DNA of 64,000 nucleotides, taken from assembly GCF_014905175.1 (NCBI RefSeq), contig NC_057788.1, positions 22,662,154 to 22,726,153 of the forward strand. The letters run 5' to 3'. Shown here piece after piece: positions 42,901 to 52,242 of the stretch. The position numbers and the translations under genes were made by a program. Below the pieces are notes generated by a model that was not told the DNA's origin, made no database searches, and saw nothing but the letters and a program-made list of their open reading frames with translations. Each line of letters starts with the position of its first letter. Position 1 is the first letter of the stretch. Source of the stretch: Aphidius gifuensis. Taxonomy: Eukaryota; Arthropoda; Insecta; Hymenoptera; Braconidae.

Positions 42901-43359
42901 CGTAATTACTTGGAAAAAAAAACAAAAAAGCAAAGAAAAAATTTTTTTTTTTAATTTTTTTGATTTTAAATAATTATTATTATAAACTATTACGTCTAAT
43001 AACTTTACAATATTAATTGTTTCATTATTGTTATATAATAATAAACTTCTGGTCAAATTTTCAAAAGGTTATTCGATGTATTAGTGTTAGAAAAAAATAA
43101 AAATACAGCGGGACAATGCATTTATACACACTCACACATACAACTTGGAAAATTATTTAAACAAATTTATTTGAAAGAAAGGAAAAAAAAATATTTCTAA
43201 AAAAAAAATAATATTTTACATTATAAAATCTATAGAATGAAAAAAAAAAAAAAAATCTATCTAATTTTTTTTTTCACTAAAATCTTGGGGCAACGGAGTT
43301 TGAGCCGGCCCTGCTAGAGCGGCCGATTCTGCGGCGAGCTTCAGCGTCATAAAATACTT
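39902..43359. mobile_element. foldback (Foldback/MULE-like) non-autonomous DNA transposon
   Basis: AAAATACTT occurs at 39902-39910 and again at 43351-43359, flanking inverted ends ATGACGCTGAAGCT (39911 onwards) and its reverse complement (ending 43350). The match extends imperfectly for about 20 bp into GC-rich termini. Nine-base duplications are typical of Mutator-like and Drosophila Foldback elements. The inside is two opposed arms of tandem ~355-bp units: three units on the left from about 40090 to 41140, and about five inverted units on the right from about 41330 to 43160, meeting in a degenerate centre near 41200-41300. No transposase reading frame is present, so it must rely on proteins from elsewhere. 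The perfect target-site copy suggests a fairly young insertion. Confidence 0.8.
40060..43160. repeat. palindromic ~355-bp units forming the foldback arms
   Basis: Each unit is itself an inverted repeat. CTAATACATCGAATAAC...GGTTTATT on one side mirrors AATAAACC...GTTATTCCATGTATTAG on the other, and ATTGTAAAGTTATTAGACGT mirrors ACGTCTAATAACTTTACAAT around an A/T core. Units are joined by a ~95-bp spacer with TTGACCACGTTGTCCCGCGG, whose direction flips between the arms. Right-arm copies of the ATTGTAAAG motif start at 41491, 41841, 42173, 42529 and 42884, i.e. 332-356 bp apart. Small open frames at 40093-40290, 42504-42701 and 42859-43056 are chance readings through the palindromes. Confidence 0.8.
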
Positions 43360-43512
43360 GGTGTTTTTATATATACTGATGTACATGACACGCGTCATCT
43401 AATCGTTATGATAATTATCATAGAAATTAAATTATCACATAATATATATAGATCAAAGAAAAAAAAAAAAGCAGAATAACCTAAAGAATATATTACAGAG
43501 TATCATGGAATT
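43360..43512. other. short gap between foldback element and tandem units
   Basis: AT-rich sequence with a poly-A run near 43460. No feature recognised. Confidence 0.5.
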
Positions 43513-43589
43513 TTAAACAAGATCATAAATGCAATTTCGTTATGACAATTATTAATTAAATAAAATCCTACCTTTTTAGCGGATGTTCA

Positions 43590-46543
43590 TCATCCCAAGC
43601 TGGTCATCAAAATGCTCCAAGGCCATGTAGTAGTTCATGATGATTCTCCCTGATCAGCAACTTCATGTAATAATTTATGATGATTTTATCTGATCAGCAC
43701 TACAGGTTAGATGATCACACTGAATCACACACACTAAACATGGAGGTGAATATACACCTCCATGACACTAAACAATGATCACTTTTCACCACCATCATCA
43801 CCACTTTTACACAACCGAATAATTTGTATAGTTTATAAATTAGTTCAGTTATCTTTTTTTATATCAACTGATTTTTGTAATAAATTATTTTTAATAGTTC
43901 ATTCTTATTGTCTTGATAATTCACTTTTTAATAATACATATTGTACTTTAAAAATAGTTTATTATTGTTATTATTATTTGAGAACGATTTATCACTTTGA
44001 AAAGAGGATCTCTCGAGCCAGCTGTTCATAAAATTTTTAGCATTCTTTCTAGTAGAGGCACAACTTTCTTCCAACTCTGAACCGCAACAGGCGGTTCTAC
44101 TGTGCGCAACATCAGCGGCTTACATCAAAGAAAATGTCAATACATACACATGCATACACACTGATAGAGCTCAACACAAAAACAAGTTAATGTTCACCAA
44201 TAACAACAATAAGTTGTGGTACATTGGAAAGAGCATAAAAATTAATAACACCAGCACCATGTCATCAATTTTGTACAAAAAACAAACATAGTTTTGTCAT
44301 AAAATCATACTTCATCAACTTAATTATTTGTAAATCCAATTGAAGTTGAAATTCATAATAATTAAGGATTAATTTTTTATTATCAGAGATTTATCATTGT
44401 TGAAGCATAAATGGTCTTGATGCATTTTGTTTGGGGGTTCAAGTGTACCAGTATTTCATGATTGTGAATTATCAAATAGTTGATAAACATTTCACTTAAT
44501 TTTTGTAGCACTTTTAACATTAACATCATTCACTTGGTATTTTTCATGTGATATTTTAGCATAAAAACAGCCTCAGTTGTCATAATTATTTTAAATAGGG
44601 AAGTAACTCTCTTTTCACGTTTTTCTTTTTTCATTATCTGCATCATTAAAGCTTTTGTACACATACATTAGCAACTGTAATAATAAATTAATAAATTGTT
44701 AGTGGATGAGAATGAGACTATATTTCAATTTTTAAAATGACAAACCAATTTAGTCACTTTTTTTTTTTTTTGGTCCCTGCTTCAATGATTGTGTAACAAC
44801 AATAAGTGGTGGACTGGTGGTACAATTGAAAGAGCATAAAAATCGATAACACCAGCACCATGTCATCAAAGTGTTTAATTTTGTAGTAAAAAAAAGCATA
44901 GTTTTTTCATAAAATCATATTAAATAATTCATAAAGTGTTGAGACTCATTGCAACTTAATTATTTGTGAATCCAATTAAAGTTGAAATTCATAATAATTA
45001 AGGAATAATTTTTCAGTATCAGAGATTTATCATTGTTGAAGCATAAGATGATGTGGATGGTCTTGATGCATTTTGTTGGTGGTTCAAGTGTACCAGTATT
45101 TCATGATTGTGAATTATCAAATAGTTTATAAACAATTTACTCAATTTTTGAAGTACTTGGTAACACAAACTAAAGCCAACGTACTTTATAACACTTTTAA
45201 CATTAACATCATTCACTTGGTATTTTTCATGTTACATTTCAGCATAAAAACAGCCTCAGTTGTCTCAATTAGTTGAAATAGTGACTCTCTTTGCACGTTC
45301 TACTTTTTTTCATTATCTGCATTAAAGCTTTTTTATATTTTATTTTACATAAATTAGCAATATCAATGCTTTTGCCATGGATGAATGTGGTACAACTGTA
45401 ACAATAAATTATTAAATTATTATTAGATAAGTTTGAGACTATATTTCAATTTTTAAAAATAAAATAAATTAACTCACTTTACTCCAAAATGATTTTGGCT
45501 CCAATGACAAACCAATTTGGTCATTTTTTTTTATCCTAGTTATAATTATTGTATTTTATGAATTTCATAAACACATTAGACGTTTTAGCTACACTCTTTG
45601 TTATCTGTAAACATTAAAAATATTGAATAAACATTATGATATAAATTTTTTTCAAACTAGAGTAATTATTAATAACAATAAAGAGTAAATAAAAGTGATA
45701 TCATTCAAGTTATGGTAAATTAATGAACAAATGATAATTAAATAAATAAAAAAATATTAAATGTATAAAAAATAGATAAATAAATAATAAATCAACAAAT
45801 TAACAGTAAAAAAACAAGTCTCGAAGCAAAAAAATAAAGACTTAACACTGACAATAAAAACTGACAAAGGCCTCATACAAGGGAAAATTAATATTGAAAT
45901 ATTTCATGTTTTTTTGATTGTTATTAATGAAAAAACGATTATTATACAAGAAGGATGCTACAACAATGCCCTAAATAACAAATATTTATAAATAAATTGT
46001 CAAGTTCTGTGCCTTTGTAATCAATGATAATCTAACCTCAAATAATGATTTTTGTTTTTTGCTTAATTATTGATAAAAACAACGTAATTATGATTGTTTA
46101 TGCGTTAAATAATTAATAACAGTGAAAAAACACGATATTTAGATACCATTTGTTCGCTGTTTAACAATTTAAGATTTGCCTTTGTCAGCTCCAAGGCCAT
46201 TGACAGGTCCATTAATTTTTGACAAAAATCACGAATATCTGCAACAATTTATATCACAATGAGTTCAGAAAAATTTATTTAATTGATTTAATAACAATTT
46301 ATAATTGTTTAACATTTATTATTGCAAAAATAAAGACTTTAACTTTGTCTAAAAATGACAATCTAACCTCAAAAAATTAATTTTTTTTTTTGCATAATTA
46401 TCGATAAAAATTACGTAATTATGTTTGTTTATGCACTAAATAATTAATAACAGTGAAAAAACACGATATTTACATACCATTTGTTCGCTGTTTAACAATT
46501 TAAGATTTGCCTTTGTCAACTAAAACGTCATTGACAGGTCCAT
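43590..46543 (-). pseudogene. minus-strand multi-exon gene remnant, unit 1
   Basis: Unidentified gene, partly decayed. The first exon is 46212-46147: ATG, 22 codons (MDLSMALELTKANLKLLN...), ATG|GTATCT donor. A second copy at 46543-46478 has a stop. Middle exon-like pieces follow near 45600-45480 (acceptor TTTACAG, reading ending in MTKLVCHWSQNHFG, AAAGTGAGT donor) and 45400-45210 (acceptor TTATTGTTACAG). An open 63-codon stretch at 44118-43928 reads SRKNAKNFMNSWLE-like residues (exact: STRKNAKNFMNSWLERSSF). A possible last exon near 43650-43590 reads MNYYMALEHFDDQLGMMNIR and then stop. The block 44200-44750 is tandemly duplicated at 44800-45540. Frames shift between pieces, so I call it a pseudogene; the family is unknown to me. 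Confidence 0.4.
43739..43764. repeat. perfect 10-bp-arm hairpin
   Basis: CATGGAGGTG, six-base loop AATATA, CACCTCCATG. It is not retained in the matching parts of units 2 and 3, so it is private to unit 1. Function unknown. Confidence 0.7.
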
Positions 46544-46679
46544 TAATTTTGGTCAAAATTCACCAAACTTTGTAATAATTTATATCACATTTTGTTTAGA
46601 AAAATTTAATTAATCGATTTAACAACAATTTATAATTAATTAACAATTATTATTGCAAATATAAGTGTAAAAAGTCACA

Positions 46680-47260
46680 ACACTGAACGACACAGGTTCT
46701 CTCTCTAACAAAGGCGCGGCCATTTTGGATTTGAGAAAAAAATTCCTCGCGCCATCTAGCTGAAAAATTATCGACTATTTTTTGGTCGGTAAGTAGAAAT
46801 TTATTGACAAGTAAAATATTTTTTGGAAATGAAATTTGAAATAATGCTTCGCGTGATATAAAATTTTTGTACAATAAACTAAGTACTTTGCGTGATTCTA
46901 AATTAAACAAATATCTTGAATAAAAGCCCCAAAAAAAATTAAATTATATATATTGAGTAATAAATGTTGCTATGATTAAAATAATTATTTGTGATGTAGT
47001 TGTAATTGAATAAAATATATGTATATATATACCTCCAGGCTCCAATACATATGTTCCAGCCATCCTGAGCTTCTGAGTCATCGTGAGTCGTCATCTGGAA
47101 AAGCGAGTTTTGACCAGTTTTGGCAGTCACATGACGGATAGACGACTGCGCCCTTCGATTTTTTTATTTTGTCAGTCCCATCAGTCCGCAAAACTTTCCG
47201 GTCAGTTCATCTTGGGCTCTTACGGAGTGAACAGCACTTGAAATTAGTCGGTCCTGTAAA
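46680..47260. promoter_or_regulatory. possible divergent promoter block of unit 1
   Basis: Less AT-rich interval between the minus-strand remnant gene and the plus-strand ribozyme/module array. On the minus strand it also holds an exon-like piece at about 47253-47034, with a TTTTACAG acceptor and a GGAG|GTATAT donor. The matching piece in unit 2 (about 55329-55122) reads RPISSAVHSARAQDELAGR in one open frame. Whether the block is a bidirectional promoter or another minus-strand exon cannot be settled from sequence. Confidence 0.3.
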
Positions 47261-47710
47261 ATAATTTAGAAGTTTGGTTATTCGGTATTCAAAGCGTATA
47301 TGCTGCACGTGCAGCCTCGTGGTTTTTTAATATAAAAAAGGGTTAAGAATTTTTTAAAGTTATTTTTTCAATGAGTTGAAATAATTTTAATAATTCAAAG
47401 AATATTTTAAGAATATTTTTTTGTTTTTACATTATTAAATATTAGTCTTTGAATTTGGTTATTCAGTTAAAATTTTTCGGTAGTTTTAAAATTATTTTAA
47501 AGGTTTAGTTGAGGGTAATTAAAACTACTGTACAAGCAGCCTCGTGGTTTTTTAATATAAAAAAAATTGTAAGTATTTTTAAGGTATTTTTTCAAATATT
47601 TTTTTTTTTAGCTTTTACATTAAATAATTTAAATAACATTAAAGCAAAAAAATCTTTGTCTTTATAAATTATTAAAATTATTTCGACTCTTTAAAATTAT
47701 ATTTGTAAAA

Positions 47711-47790
47711 GGGATGCTGGAACAGACAAGACCTCCACGTGGTGCATCCCGGGTCATGCTAAGAAGTCTGTTAATCACTCGAGTGATCAT
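47711..47790 (+). ncRNA. candidate HDV-like self-cleaving ribozyme, copy 1
   Basis: The block folds on paper into the double-pseudoknot order of HDV-like ribozymes. P1 is GGGATGC (47711-47717) with GCATCCC (47744-47750), seven perfect pairs starting with G at the expected cleavage point. P2 is AACAGAC (47721-47727) with GTCTGTT (47766-47772), seven pairs crossing P1. P3 is ACC with GGT, the 3' strand abutting P1 as expected. L3 is TCCACGT; its CC can pair with GG right after P1 (P1.1). The J4/2 strand GCTAAGAA holds the GCNAA motif containing the catalytic C. Departures: three unpaired bases between P2 and P3, and P4 is minimal or absent. Such ribozymes often sit at the 5' end of non-LTR retrotransposons. 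A 14-bp palindrome, ATCACTCGAGTGAT, follows. Confidence 0.5.
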
Positions 47791-47889
47791 AGCGGGGTAG
47801 AAATAAGTTAAGGCGTGAATTAGTAATAGTTATATACCGAACGAGTACTCATCGCGATTTAAGTGTATAACCGTAACAAAAAATTAATA

Positions 47890-50210
47890 ATTTATATATG
47901 TATTTATTTTCAAGATATTTCAGGGTTTTGTGTGTTTTAGGATTTTTTATGTTTCAGAATTTTCATGACCTTCTAGAAGACTTCCCTGGGGCGCAACTTG
48001 TTCGTGAAATTTTCAAGACTCTATGATTTTATTATTCTTAAGTATTGATGATATATTTATTTTTACCATTCACTATTTAATATTTTCACGATTTTAATAT
48101 TAATAATTAATTTCCAGGATTTTCAAGGCCTTTGGAGGATTATATTTCGTATACAACAAGATCATCGTCGTCGCTATGCTGATGGAGGACTCCCAAGACA
48201 ACTTCTTCGTGTGATAGCTGCCCAAGGATTACAGACTCATGGCTTTTAATATTTCAGGCATATATTATATTTAAAATGTTAATATTTTTGCAATTTGTAT
48301 TATATTTTTCAGGTTCATCAGGATTTTCGAGGCTGCTGCTGCTGTGAATCATCTACTTGGATCATCATCTACATGGCTTTGCTGAGAGAACTTCACCGGA
48401 TTGAATTACTGGGACCTATACTTCGACAACTTCTACATGGCTTTGCTGAGATTTGATTATTGGGACATATACTTCGACAACTTCTACATGGCTTTGCTGA
48501 GAAAATTTCACCGGACTGAATTGGATTACTGGAGCTTATACGTCGACAATTTCTACATGACTTTGCTGTTTTTTTGAGGGTTTTGCCTGTCATATGGTAA
48601 GTTCCTCTAGATCAAGACTGACTAGTTGTAATATTATATTAACCCATCCCGGAAAAGTGCTTTAATATCCTTGAAGTTACAAAAAAAAATTATTGATACA
48701 TTTTTTTGTAGCTTCTCGTCGTTCCAAACTATTATTTTATTTTTTATTTGTTGTTTAGATTCATTTTGACTTAATTTTCAATAATAGTATTAATTTTTTT
48801 TATGTCAAATTTAATGGTAGTAGTGTAAAAGTCAAAATGGATTAACCCTGTCTTCCTCAAACAGAATAGACGGGGGTGATTAGGATGTATATTATTATCT
48901 ATCGTGATAATTTATATTAGATAAATTATTACCCTTTTCTATTCGCGATGTATGTTAGTATGTAAGGTTTTTTTTTTAAATTGATATTAAACGCACTTTT
49001 CCAAAGAAAATTTAATAATTTTTGTAATATTAATATTTTTAAGACTTCATGTTTTTCAGGATTTTCAAGGCCGTTTTGTAAATCATATTCCGGATACGAG
49101 TGCACTCATTTAGGATGACCGGCGTGGCTATGCTGATGGAACTGGACTACCTGGACAACTTCTTCGTGGGATTGCTGCTCTTCAAGACCCAAGGATTTTT
49201 AGGCATTTATATAATATACAAGATTTTAATATTTTTACGATTGTATGTGTTTCAGGATTTTCAAGACCTTCAAAATGACTACTTGGGCCCAACTTCTTCG
49301 TGTAATTGCTGCTTTTTTAGGACTTGATGTTTTTATTATTTTCAGGTAGTTATATATATATTTATTTTTAATATTTAACATGTCAATATTTTCAAGATTG
49401 TAATATTAATTTTTAATTTTCAGGATCTACGAGAATTTCTACAGATGACCACCAGCAAGACGCAACTTCTTCGTGAGATTGGTGATTTTCGAGACTTGGG
49501 GCTGTATTATTTTTAGGTAGTTATATATTTTTTTCTAACATTTAATATTCAATATCTAGTTTTTAATAATTTCAAGGTTGTAATATTAATTTTTAAATTT
49601 CAGGATCTACAAGAATTTCTACAGATGACTACCAGCAGGACGTAACTTCTTCGTGTGATAGCAGCTTTTAAAGACTTCATTTTATTATTTTTAGGTAATT
49701 ATATATATATTTATTATTTAACATTTAATATTTTTATGATTTTAATATCAATTATTAATTTTCAGGATTTTCGTTTACGAGTGCACTCAAGTAGGATTAC
49801 CGGCGACGCGATGCTGATGGAGGACCTAGACGCAACTTCTTCGTGGGATTATCAAGACTCGAGATATAATTAAGGGTTTATAGTGATTGTTTTAATATTA
49901 TTTTTAATTTTCAGGATCGTAGAGGACTACAGATGACAAGCAGCAGGACGCAACTTCTTCGAGGGACTGGTGATTTTCGAGACTTGGAGTTTTATTATTT
50001 TTAGGTATAGTTAAATATTTTTTTTTAACGTTTAATATTTAATTATTAATAATTTCAAGATTGTATTTATTTTTAATTTTCAGGTTCTTCTATTACGAGT
50101 GCAGTCAATTAGGATTACCGACGTCGCGACGCTGATGGATACCCGGGATGCAACTTCTTCGTGGGATTATCAAGACTCGAGATAGAATTAAGTGTTTATA
50201 TAGTGATTTT
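47890..50210 (+). repeat. array of exon-like modules with CAACTTCTTCGTG core, unit 1
   Basis: Modules of about 90-290 nt are separated by AT-rich gaps. Nearly every module starts after TTTTCAG or TTTCAG with GATTTTC, GATCTAC or GTTC, and carries the core CAACTTCTTCGTG or a variant (47994, 48199, 49156, 49290, 49463, 49643, 49833, 49951 and 50151). Many end in TTTTTAG|GTA. The 48312-48597 module instead repeats CTACATGGCTTTGCTGAG three times and ends in an excellent ATATG|GTAAGT donor. Many modules share one reading (DFQ...QLLRGIAA), but stops are frequent. A decayed repetitive-exon gene or a spliced non-coding RNA are both possible; no family is recognised. Confidence 0.55.
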
Positions 50211-50212
50211 AC

Positions 50213-50345
50213 AGTGTAAAAGTGATATAGTTATAGTGATAGTGAAGTGATAGTGAAATGATGGTAATAGTGAAGTGAAGTGATAGTGAAGTGAAATAGT
50301 AATAGTGACATAGTGAATAGTGGTTTAGAAATGTCCTATTACAGT
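50213..50345 (+). repeat. GTGA/GAAGTGA-rich tract ending in a splice-donor-like site, unit 1
   Basis: About 130 bp of irregular GTGATA, GAAGTGA and GTGAAAT repeats, ending CCTATTACA|GTGAGTGA, which fits a 5' splice site. Further on, TTTGTTTCTATAG|GATGCGTTATA|GTGAGTA (about 50783-50810) would make an 11-nt microexon with a matching donor. The tract is almost unchanged in unit 2 (57705-57837). Confidence 0.5.
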
Positions 50346-50396
50346 GAGTGAATATTTAAAATTTATGCATTTTTATACTGTTTTATTTTTTTTTAT

Positions 50397-50511
50397 AATT
50401 TATTTAAAATATATCTGCAGCTATGAGCGCTCATAGCTAATGATATATTTTAAATAAATTATTAAAAATATACCTGCAACTATGAGCGCTCATAGCTACA
50501 GGTATATTTTT
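50397..50511. repeat. paired near-perfect palindromes, unit 1
   Basis: 50397-50460: 19-bp arms AATTTATTTAAAATATATC and their complement around an ACTATGAGCGCTCATAG-type centre. 50464-50511: 13-bp arms AAAAATATACCTG and their complement around almost the same centre. The first centre contains the perfect 20-bp palindrome AGCTATGAGCGCTCATAGCT. Both are retained in unit 2 with paired arms intact. Confidence 0.9.
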
Positions 50512-50720
50512 CGTTTTTTTTTTTATGCGTCGCGACGGATAAATACTTGCTGCTTTGAGCGCAATCGGAAATTAATAATCGAATCGAAATATTTCTAGCT
50601 GCAGCTAGAATACGGGCGAATCGCGTAATTTTAGTGGATTAGGTCTACCGGAGATACCACTTTAAAAAAAACGAGCCAATGTGTCTTACCTCTTGGGTGG
50701 CTGGGAAAAGACACACTCAA
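50512..50720. other. strongly conserved non-coding block, unit 1
   Basis: About 200 bp with TGCGTCGCGACGGATAAATA, TTTCTAGCTGCAGCTAGAA (a further palindrome) and AGGTCTACCGGAGATACCAC, then a segment ending GGGTGGCTGGGAAAAGACAC. Only a handful of differences separate it from 57998-58210 in unit 2. No tRNA, snRNA or rRNA identity is apparent. It could be a promoter or a structured RNA. Confidence 0.5.
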
Positions 50721-51299
50721 TTTACAATTAATAATTAATTATTTATCATGTGTTTTTTAATTTAACTGTTATTTTTTTTTTTGTTTCTATAGGATGCGTT
50801 ATAGTGAGTATCAATAATAACCGTGCACTAGTAGTTTTATTACAGCTAATTGAACTCCAGTTTAATTACCAAACACTCTTAAATTTAACTTTGCATTGAC
50901 GCTACAATAATATTATTTATCTTTTTGAAAAAAGAAATTTATTTTGAATCATTTATTTGTCATTATTATTGTTTCATATTATTATAATAATTTTTCAGTA
51001 ATTATAGATAATTATGAAAAACATGAGAACGTAAAGTAAATAATTTTCCAGCAAAAAAAAAAAATTTATAAACTCACACGATTTTGCCCTGGATGTGAGA
51101 TTGATTTTTTAATTTTTTGTTCTTTTTTTTTTTTTATTTCAAAAGAAGATTAACGAGCTCTTAAAATAATTGTTATTAATTTAATAATTTTTTTTCTAAT
51201 TTGAGTATGATGTTAAAGTGTCGAAAATTGATGGGTTGTAATGCCAATGTTGATCAAGGGAAATGTGCTATATATCAGACTTCAGTATTCTGTCATTTA

Positions 51300-52242
51300 T
51301 TTTCTTCCGTTATTTTCGTATCCACTGACTGTCATCAAAACAACAAATTTCAAATACAGCGAAAAAAAAATCACATATACAAGGGCAAGTATGATTACTA
51401 AATAATATAATTATATTATCAATTTAAAATGAATTATTTTTAACACGTATAATAAATGCTTTCAGAAAAATGTATTAAAAGGAAAATTATTTTGGTTTTT
51501 ATCGAGGATTATGGATAAGCAGTAAGACAAATTTTATCGAGTGTTCTTGATGTACATATCAATGTACAAGAGTGTAAATCATATACTGAGTCAATATCTA
51601 TTTACATCAGAACAGTTTCACAAACAAATTATGGTAAATTATTTTTTGATAAAGTTATTATTGTGGATAAATATAAATTAGAAAATAAATGAAGAATTGT
51701 TATTAATAATGTAATGTCTTTTGTTCATCAACAGATGGGAATGACTCTACTTGGAACAAATTTATCACGTGCCTATTTATCAGCAAGCGTAGCTGTAAGA
51801 TTGATTTATCAACGTAAAAGGATTTTAACGAGGACATGTTGATGCTCATGTTCCTGATGATGTACTTTGGTGGGGACTAAATATATTTGATCAAGGTAAA
51901 TTATAGCTAGCTATTTTATATTTCAATAATTAACTATTTATGTCTTATATCTAGTTGGGTATCACATTTATTTATACAAGCCTTGGCTGGTATATTTGCT
52001 GATTTTGAAACAAATGATATAACAAGTCCATTGGATATTGTACAAGCTAGACTACATGTGCAACGATTTGATAGCATGTGTCAAGTATTTAAAATATTGA
52101 AAAAGATCTAAAAATGTTTGCCAAATGTTTATCAGCAAGACTTATACAATCACCATGTTTTTATTTTGCAATTATACTTGGATATAAAACTATCAAACGT
52201 TGGAGCAGTTATAGTGAATATAAACGGTGTATTCGTTGGTAA
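51300..52242 (+). pseudogene. SLC25A44: SLC25A44-like mitochondrial carrier pseudogene, unit 1
   Basis: Remnants of a mitochondrial inner-membrane carrier, in family order. YPLTVIKT (51319-51342) is the first-repeat PxxxxK signature. After a frame change come FQIQRKKNHIYKGKYD and a segment after TTTCAG (51467-51633) with FYRGLWISS and HILSQYLFTSEQ. Then 51735-51895, where GF-stop-RGHV...DDVLWWGLNIFDQ has a TAA in place of an aromatic codon. Last, 51955-52242 with ITSPLDIVQARLHVQR (third signature PLDIVQAR), a stop, then KCLSARLIQSPCFYFAIILG and a C-terminal IRW just before the stop, as in SLC25A44 proteins. Several stops and frameshifts rule out a functional carrier. Exon borders still look like splice sites, so it came from genomic duplication rather than from a retrocopy. 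Confidence 0.8.

Noticed and set aside
40093..43056. Repeated ~65-codon open frames starting MTRGL/MTRSL at 40093-40290, 42504-42701 and 42859-43056
   Set aside because: They are readings through the palindromic foldback units in either direction, mostly from A/T tracts; the similarity reflects the DNA repeat, not a protein.
39902..43160. CRISPR-like array
   Set aside because: Units are ~355 bp, palindromic and reversed midway in a eukaryotic genome, with no short repeat/spacer pattern.
43288..43350. tRNA-like GAGTTTGAGCC motif in the GC-rich right end of the foldback element
   Set aside because: No acceptor stem or A box can be drawn, and the sequence belongs to the transposon terminus.
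34256..43359. Polydnavirus proviral segment
   Set aside because: No virus-family gene and no paired excision motif at suitable spacing; the metalloproteases and the transposon explain the region.
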